From IMG/VR virus record IMGVR_UViG_3300029922_000137, positions 1 through 41,645 of that record: a stretch of DNA of 41,645 nt; one strand, written 5' to 3'. A program made the position numbers and the translations under genes. This DNA comes from a virus. Positions 33,401 through 38,640 of the stretch are shown here, piece after piece (the stretch's first letter is position 1; each line of letters starts with the position of its first letter). The notes beneath the pieces are model-generated. The model saw only the letters and a program-made list of their open reading frames with translations, did not search any database and was not told where the DNA came from.

Positions 33401-35496
33401 ACGTGTTCTTAGTGTTCCGCGTGACGGATTCGCTGCGTGATTTTACGACAAAGCCGTTGGAGTTTGTCGCCAAGGTTTCAACGCTGGCGATTACTTCTAC
33501 GACGCTTGCACAGTACACCGCTGGCTTGAATGGCGCGAACACCCTGCTAGCTACTGGAGGTGCACCCGCCTACGCTTGGTCAATTTCGCCGTCCTCGCCT
33601 AACCTCTTACCCACAGGCTTGACTTTGGATGCCGGAGCGGGCACCATCACAGGAGTCACTTTAGCGGCTGGATTTTCAAAGCCCATCACATTTCGCGTAA
33701 CGGATTCCATCGGCGTCTACCGGGAGACAACTCTTACCTTATCGGTCATCACCGCCATTAAGCTCTACGCCGGACCTGATTGGGTGAATGGTACAAACTT
33801 TGGAGTTCTAGGCGTCATTCCTGTTGGCGGTAACACGGCGGGAATCGCGCCACGACCGAATTACAGCTTCCTGGTCGTGATGACGAATCTCCTATCGACC
33901 TCAATAAATCAGCTAGGCTTTGGGTTTCCTGGTTCTTTTGGCGTGAACGTCTTATCTTTAGCCGGAGGGACCGCTGTTGTCCAAATCACCGACCCTCCTG
34001 GTTCAGGTTTCGGTTCCGGCGCGATAGGCTCAAACTCGTTCACATTCAATGTGGGGGATAATGGTGTCAGTGCGTCGGCGGTATTCACCTGGATCGTCTA
34101 CCCACAAGCGAATATTTCCTTAGTCACCGATTCGCTTCAAAGTCTTCCTACCTTTGCAGGCCAGCCCTACCTACCTTTGTGGGCGGGGATTCCAATATCT
34201 AACAACGGATACGTTAACACAGGACTGCCAACATCCACCGGCTGGCTGGACATCAGCAATGGAAGGGGTGCAGGCTTCAGCTTCCCGGCGCTGCCCAGCG
34301 GCGTTGCGCTCACAGCCAGCGATTATGCGGCGGCTACTGCATCCTCATTCACATTGTCTAGTGATAACGCGGTCGCCAATAGCCTTTTGAGCATCGTGCC
34401 CAACGGTAATGTTGGGTACCGTTTACAGTATAACGGCGGAGCCACGCCAGTCGATACCACCCCCACCACCGTTACGGTGACGAATAACGAGATTGCTTGG
34501 TGGAATCCGGCAATCGCCGCTGGTGATTTCTTTACTAATGGCAGTGGTGGTTCAACGACGACTCCACTTTCGATTCAGTGGCTGGTTTCTATTAACAGGG
34601 ACTTTATGAACCTGACCAGTGCTTCGAGCGGCGGCGGAGCAGGTTATGAAGGTAACGGTCAAGCGGGAGAAACCTTTACCATCAACCTCCCCACCCCGCT
34701 GCCGCCATTGCAGTCAAAAACGATTGTGGTCACGGTCAACTTACAGGGCGGCCTTGGCACCGTCAACTCAATCGCGCAGATTTTAAATGGCAATGGGTTC
34801 TTGACGGGTTGGACGGTCAGCTTTACCACCCCCAAAGTCACTAGCTACACAACGACGAACGTTTCAATCACCGCGTCTGATACTTTAACTTGGCTTCAAA
34901 ACGGAAGCATTGTAACGGAGGGCGTCACTTATCTGAATAGCGAAGTGATCGGCTGGGTAGGGTTCAACGGCCCCGCGATCAAACAGACACAGATGTCGTA
35001 CAGCAACAACTGCTCTGCGCCTACATGTAATTCTTACATTGAACTAACCGCTGGCAACAACATCTACAACGGCGTCCACTGCTCCGAGTTCTACCAGATT
35101 TCAAGCGGGCCAAATAATAACCCGTATTCCGGTCAAGTCACTTACTCTTTCATCGCCGCGAACAACATTCTGGGGCCGCCTTGGGACTTATCCAACATTT
35201 CTTCCATCAACGCTTTCATGGCTTGCCAAACCTTTAGTGGTAACTACTATGGCGTTGCCATCGGCTTGAAGGATTGGCATGGCAACATCTGGTGTACGAA
35301 ATTTCAGTCCGTGGGTATAGCTGGCGCGATTATTTCGAGCGGCCCGACTCCCCAAGACAGTACGTCTTCCTTCGACCCTACCCATGTGTCGGCAATTGTC
35401 TTTTTTCTCGAAGCGCTGAGTGGCGCTCAAGGGGCTACCTGGTGCATTGGAACGCCCAGCGCCACGTTCACCATCAATGCGGAGAGTTATAGCTAA
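30430..35496 (+). CDS. Giant Ig-like/CBM adhesin, about 1688 aa
   Basis: I place the start at ATG 30430, supported by GAGG (30421-30424, spacer 5). A GTG at 30394 would add 12 residues. The protein starts directly in an Ig-like domain and contains at least six further He_PIG-type repeats (PAGITLNPSSGTLAG, PGGITLSASGLLSG, PAGLSITSPGLLHGTP, PTGLTLDAGAGTITG). Residues about 318-450 look like a carbohydrate-binding module of the CBM4/9 type, with WDD at 360-362 and NGGFETG at 373-379. The last 145 residues form a cysteine-containing, aromatic beta domain resembling a jelly-roll lectin, probably the distal receptor-binding head. It would act as a host-recognition fibre. Confidence 0.65.
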   Translation: MSATNTTAVPLVGVGGTAPYVFTVIASGTTIPATITGGTLTVDASLLEPGVYNVQIGITDQRSATSQQSVMVEVVDQAQFSILNRDVSYQPTAFPFVTSIPLASIGGLGLISWTLLSAVTTLPGVSISGATLSFSLASFGDWTVGIRATDSVGHSVTQVIQISVTYSQVVAVVDGHALIKVAANAAELGAHQFTIVVADSNAQTSKRSFSYQVKPAVSAVNISETAIDHFWSYGDTTTVVYPIAGDLVGFGLGTTGPLIAGNGISVTIDPVSNSLIATGPPTSFGNAELEVPIVILHGTTQVATIMKEFTLLSHDNVYMPTFTTVPTESWQQLNVGYMVAPTGLLSILLVTGAGSPTLYWDDIVVSPVTALANGGFETGLIAPWIVAGTGASAVSATSHTGGFGLALTPSAGTMTALQTIGNLTPGQVYNVSAWVKSSAPTTASALLQAYDPQTPVVTAGLGGMTCATRPYIVGETVGLDPLRPYFNSPTIIKNQGYTVRMALSSTLATLPLGLSLDSVTGLIYGVVLAADVKQSVLEYVDTSSVVQGTLTIVWDIVQSSFQLIDGLSDGQLQAPYSSSITTSSAALLATVSVYRGMLPTGLLFSLSGDFKSVVLSGAPTAAGYFDIWIEVTNANGQQAYLKKRLVVDYIPPLVILTDELQRLVSNAVFTQELNAFGGVQPYTWALVNGALPAGITLNPSSGTLAGTTAVTVYDQDLTLQVTDARGVAVTAVLPFVINNALTITTPTLPLILTGSLYHFQMQAEGGQGAYTWALATSSPALPGGITLSASGLLSGATSLSSYTANVILTVTDTAANTASQAFQLKIGLASQLYIDTEGMGPLVRGSSYKGILQVEGPSVAPYSWAVAVGTPNPLPAGLTLSGDLSTNGASATISGNTTATLLNYLVEVQVIDANGNIAFAFISLNTYSSLAITTASLPQATAGGIYSTQLACSGVNPSFTWTLDASSPALPAGLSITSPGLLHGTPAAASDVFLVFRVTDSLRDFTTKPLEFVAKVSTLAITSTTLAQYTAGLNGANTLLATGGAPAYAWSISPSSPNLLPTGLTLDAGAGTITGVTLAAGFSKPITFRVTDSIGVYRETTLTLSVITAIKLYAGPDWVNGTNFGVLGVIPVGGNTAGIAPRPNYSFLVVMTNLLSTSINQLGFGFPGSFGVNVLSLAGGTAVVQITDPPGSGFGSGAIGSNSFTFNVGDNGVSASAVFTWIVYPQANISLVTDSLQSLPTFAGQPYLPLWAGIPISNNGYVNTGLPTSTGWLDISNGRGAGFSFPALPSGVALTASDYAAATASSFTLSSDNAVANSLLSIVPNGNVGYRLQYNGGATPVDTTPTTVTVTNNEIAWWNPAIAAGDFFTNGSGGSTTTPLSIQWLVSINRDFMNLTSASSGGGAGYEGNGQAGETFTINLPTPLPPLQSKTIVVTVNLQGGLGTVNSIAQILNGNGFLTGWTVSFTTPKVTSYTTTNVSITASDTLTWLQNGSIVTEGVTYLNSEVIGWVGFNGPAIKQTQMSYSNNCSAPTCNSYIELTAGNNIYNGVHCSEFYQISSGPNNNPYSGQVTYSFIAANNILGPPWDLSNISSINAFMACQTFSGNYYGVAIGLKDWHGNIWCTKFQSVGIAGAIISSGPTPQDSTSSFDPTHVSAIVFFLEALSGAQGATWCIGTPSATFTINAESYS

Positions 35497-35497
35497 T

Positions 35498-36121
35498 ATG
35501 GCAACTTTTGCACAAACCGGACCGCCCTTCAACTTCCTGGGCAACATGTCGGAGACACAAAGGAATGCCTTCTCCGCCTGGGTCGCTTCTCAGTCGCCCT
35601 CACTGCCGGACGTCCAGGTGTTCCACCAGATTCGCGCCCAGCAGTTGCGGAAGACGGGCGGCTTACTGGAGCACTTCCACGCGCAGGCAGCGGTGCCGCT
35701 AGCGCCTTCCTTCATCAAGGACACCTGGAAACCCACGATGAAAGGTCACTTCGCCTACGGCTACCGGAACGATCATCTGCCCGCCATGACGGTGTTCAAC
35801 GTGAAAGAGTACTTCCGCCCGAAGCTGGTTCATATGGACGACGCCGTGTTTCACATGAATCATTTGCGGACGCAGGTGGAGCGGCATGAAGACTTGGCGC
35901 AGTACGCAAATGACGGCGTACAGAAAGTGCCGCTGCTGATGGACCGCTTGCAGACGATGTTCGGCCAGCCGGAGTACCAAGGATGTTTGGTGAAGGACAT
36001 CACCGATCAATATTGCGGACAGGCCCGGTTCAGGACCAACCAATTCGACACGCCGACGCCGTGGGAGTTAGCTACACGAGGGTCGAACAGCCCGGTCAAG
36101 GCATGCCCAGTGAAGGCATAG
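35498..36121 (+). CDS. Unknown 207-aa baseplate-region protein
   Basis: ATG 35498, two bases after the previous stop, is preceded by GGAGAG (35481-35486). A longer frame from 35420 would overlap the adhesin gene and is rejected. The product is soluble and His/Gln/Arg-rich. It begins FAQTGPPFNFLGNMSETQRNAF and has helical segments in the middle ('HMNHLRTQVERHEDLAQYA'). No motif is recognised. Placed just before the gp25-like wedge candidate, it is probably a baseplate component or adaptor between fibre and wedge. Confidence 0.55.
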   Translation: MATFAQTGPPFNFLGNMSETQRNAFSAWVASQSPSLPDVQVFHQIRAQQLRKTGGLLEHFHAQAAVPLAPSFIKDTWKPTMKGHFAYGYRNDHLPAMTVFNVKEYFRPKLVHMDDAVFHMNHLRTQVERHEDLAQYANDGVQKVPLLMDRLQTMFGQPEYQGCLVKDITDQYCGQARFRTNQFDTPTPWELATRGSNSPVKACPVKA

Positions 36122-36132
36122 GATGGAGAAGC

Positions 36133-36900
36133 ATGAGTTATGATCTTTCCTCCATCGCTCAGACTTGCGACCATCTAATCTTGCTGGAGCGGTATCGCGT
36201 CAGCGTCAGCGACTTCCAGACGCTTCAGTTCTCATCGCCGCCCGCCGCGACGGTCAACATGCGCGCTCCGATCAATGGCGTTGCCATGCTGAAGCTGTTT
36301 ATCAAGGGCGTGCAAGTGTCTCCGACCGACCCCAATTTCGGCTATTCGATTGTGCCTGATCCATCGCGCGTCCTGGCGGATTACGTCTTTTCCAAGATCA
36401 TCTTCAACCAACCCGTGCGGCAGGTAGGCTCCTTGATTGAGGTGACCTATTTTACCCGCGAAGACTTCTGCCTGAAGTGCGGGGGAACGGGGCAGGTCAT
36501 CGATTGGCAAACGTCGCAATCGGGCGGTTTACTCCATACTTTTGGCGACAAGAAACTCAGCCAGCAGGTATTCAAGTACATCTTGACGTCCATCAATCCG
36601 TTCAACCCTAACTTAACGTGCCCCATTCGCAGCTACGTGGGCAAGAAGTTCGGTTTGAGCATTACCGATCAGGACATCTCTTCCGCCGTGACGACCGCGT
36701 TGGCAACTTACCAGACAATCCAGGCGGCGCAAAAGACGGTACAAACGTTAAGCCCGCAGGAGATGATCAAGAATGTAACATCGGTGGAAGCCCGCCAGGA
36801 CCCTACCGACCCGCTAACCATTTACCTTGCGCTTCAAGTGACGGTGTATGGGCTGGCGCAGCCGATTCCGTTGAACATTACTTTGCAGACCAACTCGTAG
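36133..36900 (+). CDS. Baseplate wedge candidate (gp25-like C-terminus)
   Basis: The start is ATG 36133, five bases after GGAGA (36124-36128), giving 255 aa; extension to 35983 is unsupported. Residues about 150-250 read CPIRSYVGKKFGLSITD, a helix, then SVEARQDPTDPLTIYLALQVTV. This 'VxxVExRxDPxDP...LxVxLxV' layout is the signature of gp25/GpW-type wedge proteins. Residues 113-120 are CLKCGGTG, a single CxxC knuckle. The gene precedes the J-like wedge gene, interrupted only by three small island genes, and the gp25-like to J-like order is typical of contractile systems. Confident as baseplate, moderate as gp25-like. Confidence 0.6.
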   Translation: MSYDLSSIAQTCDHLILLERYRVSVSDFQTLQFSSPPAATVNMRAPINGVAMLKLFIKGVQVSPTDPNFGYSIVPDPSRVLADYVFSKIIFNQPVRQVGSLIEVTYFTREDFCLKCGGTGQVIDWQTSQSGGLLHTFGDKKLSQQVFKYILTSINPFNPNLTCPIRSYVGKKFGLSITDQDISSAVTTALATYQTIQAAQKTVQTLSPQEMIKNVTSVEARQDPTDPLTIYLALQVTVYGLAQPIPLNITLQTNS

Positions 36901-36910
36901 TTGTAAGCGG

Positions 36911-36916
36911 TATTAT
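36911..36916 (+). promoter_or_regulatory. -10-like element for the first island gene
   Basis: TATTAT at 36911-36916 ends six bases before ATG 36923, and no ribosome-binding site is present. It is preceded by GCGG, as is the -10-like element of the next gene (GCGGTATTAT versus GCGGTACAAT). No convincing -35 is visible. Confidence 0.35.
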
Positions 36917-36922
36917 CATTTT

Positions 36923-37591
36923 ATGAACCGCCGCGAACTTCTCAGCCTCATTCCTTCTATCGCTATCGGTGCCGCCGCGCAGCCGTTAGCGAAATCGGCC
37001 TCACAATCGGCATCAACGCCCACGCTTCAAATAATGAAATCGCTGTCAAAGCAAAATCTTTTGGATGCATTTGACGAATTTAAACGCCAGCACGTTAAGG
37101 CGAACTGTTTGGATATCAACCCAACAGACATGCCACTTCTGCGGGAAATGATGGGTTTTAGGGGTGCGCCATTTACACCCAAAATATCTATGTTTGGTGC
37201 AACGGTACGCGAAGATCCAATGCAGTACCCAGGAACGTTTTTCATGAACCCGATAGTGGATACAAATGCCGATCTAAGGTTCGCATCACGCTATACTCCT
37301 TGCCGATCAGAAGAACAGGCCGAGGGGATGACGCGGCTTGCGGATGCGTTTGTGGGATTCAGGACGCTATTCCATGGCCGTGCGGTCGCTGGGTTGCTTA
37401 TGAACGCAGTTGATTCACCGCGCTTAGCGATTAACTTTGACGTGGACCACTATGTATCTGATTTGGTATGGCCCAAAGAGGTCATAGGTACATTGTGGGG
37501 GGCTGACGTCATCGTCCACAATTCAAATCGTCCTGGCTTTAGTTTGTTGCTAGCGGGGAATGGCCGTGGGCTCGTGGAATTTGAATGGTAA
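36923..37591 (+). CDS. Exported protein of unknown function with Tat-like signal
   Basis: The 222-aa protein opens MNRRELLSLIPSIAIGAAAQPLAKSA. A twin arginine followed by Leu-Leu and a hydrophobic Ala/Ile stretch with an AxA-type end is a Tat-like signal, although the motif is not perfect. The mature part has no recognised domain; conserved-looking pieces include FFMNPIVDTNADLRF and LWGADVIVHNSN. Exported proteins are unusual in a baseplate operon, so this looks like a moron (lysogenic conversion or superinfection gene). Transcription probably starts just before the ATG. A phage structural protein with a coincidental hydrophobic N-terminus is the alternative. Confidence 0.55.
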   Translation: MNRRELLSLIPSIAIGAAAQPLAKSASQSASTPTLQIMKSLSKQNLLDAFDEFKRQHVKANCLDINPTDMPLLREMMGFRGAPFTPKISMFGATVREDPMQYPGTFFMNPIVDTNADLRFASRYTPCRSEEQAEGMTRLADAFVGFRTLFHGRAVAGLLMNAVDSPRLAINFDVDHYVSDLVWPKEVIGTLWGADVIVHNSNRPGFSLLLAGNGRGLVEFEW

Positions 37592-37630
37592 GCCGCTCAA
37601 GCTATTGGTCAGATCGGCCCCAAACCCTAA

Positions 37631-37647
37631 AATGCGGTACAATGCGG
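37631..37647 (+). promoter_or_regulatory. Direct repeat with -10-like TACAAT before the nucleotidyltransferase gene
   Basis: AATGCGG occurs at 37631-37637 and 37641-37647, one helical turn apart. TACAAT (37638-37643, five of six consensus bases) straddles the junction and ends eight bases before GTG 37652. No ribosome-binding site is visible. The repeat could be an operator overlapping a leaderless promoter. Confidence 0.4.
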
Positions 37648-37651
37648 ATAG

Positions 37652-38260
37652 GTGTCACAGCAAGCCAATAAATCGGTGGTAGAGAGCTTGGACGCCGCGT
37701 TTCACCGGGAGGCGCGTCTTATTCGTAGAGTGAGCGGTAGCACCAAATTAGAGACGGCGATGCGCAAGGCGGTTAAGATATTGGCAGACAACGGCATTCC
37801 ACATCTGATCGCCGATGGCATGGCTATCACTGAGCGCGGATACCCCCGGACCACAAAGGATGTTGATATTATCGTCCCTGACATTTACATCGCGCACGAC
37901 ACACTTATCAAAGCTGGATTTAAGCAGAGCAAGAAAAAACGCACCGATGTGGTCGATCCGAAATCTGAGGTCTTAATCAACTTACTGGCTGGCGGCGAGA
38001 AAGTTTTGGATCAAGGGCTGCCGTTACCTCAACCTACAGTCGTAAGCGACAAGCCGCAAATTGCATCGCTGGATAATCTCATCCATATGAAGTTATCAGC
38101 GGGCAGGTCCCAAGATTTTGCTGATGTCGTGGCGCTTATAAAGGCAAACTCGTTGCCCAAGGACTACCGCGTCCACAGGATGGTTAAAGTTGATTACCTA
38201 GAGGCGTGGGACACGGCGTCGGTAGAACAAGCGACGGAAGACTTGCTGGGTGGATCTTAA
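37652..38260 (+). CDS. Nucleotidyltransferase, AbiEii-like toxin fold
   Basis: GTG 37652 starts a 202-aa protein. Residues 53-72 (IADGMAITERGYPRTTKDVD) match the polymerase-beta-type nucleotidyltransferase core, in which a G-x-A turn precedes R-x-T-x-D-x-D. Asp70 and Asp72 are predicted metal ligands. Residues 147-158 (KLSAGRSQDFAD) match the helix with K-x3-x-R-x2-D seen in the AbiEii/DUF1814 group. Such proteins transfer nucleotides to tRNA or other acceptors and often act as type IV toxins or abortive-infection effectors. The usual AbiEi-type antitoxin is not adjacent. It may be a defence or superinfection-exclusion moron, or a tRNA-modifying enzyme. Confidence 0.75.
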   Translation: MSQQANKSVVESLDAAFHREARLIRRVSGSTKLETAMRKAVKILADNGIPHLIADGMAITERGYPRTTKDVDIIVPDIYIAHDTLIKAGFKQSKKKRTDVVDPKSEVLINLLAGGEKVLDQGLPLPQPTVVSDKPQIASLDNLIHMKLSAGRSQDFADVVALIKANSLPKDYRVHRMVKVDYLEAWDTASVEQATEDLLGGS

Positions 38261-38280
38261 CCTTTCAGTGCAACTCGTAG

Positions 38281-38298
38281 TTTCAACAATTGTTGAAA
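38281..38298. promoter_or_regulatory. Perfect 18-bp palindromic operator
   Basis: TTTCAACAATTGTTGAAA is its own exact reverse complement. Its right edge contains the -35 box (TTGAAA) of the promoter below, so a dimeric repressor binding here would block transcription of the 69-aa gene. The binding protein is not identified. Confidence 0.65.
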
Positions 38299-38320
38299 AT
38301 AGCCGCAACTATGATAAAAT
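38293..38320 (+). promoter_or_regulatory. Promoter TTGAAA-N16-TAAAAT of the 69-aa gene
   Basis: The -35 TTGAAA (38293-38298) and -10 TAAAAT (38315-38320) each match consensus at five of six positions with a 16-base spacer. The ATG at 38330 follows nine bases after the -10 and lacks a ribosome-binding site. The mRNA should have a leader of at most a few bases. Confidence 0.6.
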
Positions 38321-38329
38321 TGCACTCAA

Positions 38330-38539
38330 ATGGAAAAACTATATCAGGAACATCCGACTGAAGAGGTTCTGGAGCGTTTTATCCTGAACACATCTTCTGA
38401 AGACGAGCTTGAATCAGTCGAAACGCATATACTCGCTTGTGAGCATTGCGTGAATCAATTGGAGACTATTGAGACTGATATTGCCGCGACCCGTTTAGCC
38501 CTGCAAAATGTGGAAACCAACACAATCGGTGCCGGATAA
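38330..38539 (+). CDS. Zinc-finger anti-sigma-like (ZAS) protein, 69 aa
   Basis: The 69-aa protein carries His33-x3-Cys37-x2-Cys40 (ETHILACEHC), the metal-binding signature of ZAS anti-sigma domains, in an acidic helical context (PTEEVLERFILN, then a C-terminal helix). It resembles small proteins I associate with acidobacterial genomes, where many copies exist with unclear role; this recollection cannot be checked here. It lacks a membrane anchor. It could bind a host sigma factor to redirect transcription or control island expression. It is preceded by the only complete promoter/operator pair of the island and has no ribosome-binding site. Confidence 0.65.
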   Translation: MEKLYQEHPTEEVLERFILNTSSEDELESVETHILACEHCVNQLETIETDIAATRLALQNVETNTIGAG

Positions 38540-38619
38540 GAAGGGCCGATTCGCCCGTTGGCGGTCTTAGGTAAAGGCACGAACTCAGCTTTAGGCCGTA
38601 AATAACCTTTTGGCTTCCT

Positions 38620-38640
38620 TTCTAGAGGTTGTTCTAGAGG
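38620..38640 (+). repeat. Tandem direct repeat TTCTAGAGG before the J-like gene
   Basis: TTCTAGAGG occurs at 38620-38628 and 38632-38640. The first AGAGG (spacer 12 to ATG 38641) is a usable ribosome-binding site; the second abuts the ATG and is too close. The duplication may be a recent local repeat or may tune translation. Confidence 0.5.

Noticed and set aside
30430-35496. Diversity-generating retroelement target in the adhesin
   Set aside because: No reverse transcriptase gene and no repeated template/variable pair are visible in the window. The C-terminal domain looks like a jelly-roll, not the usual C-type lectin.
35983-36132. Longer N-terminus for the gp25-like gene
   Set aside because: The extension overlaps the 207-aa gene, and the ribosome-binding site at 36124 points to ATG 36133.
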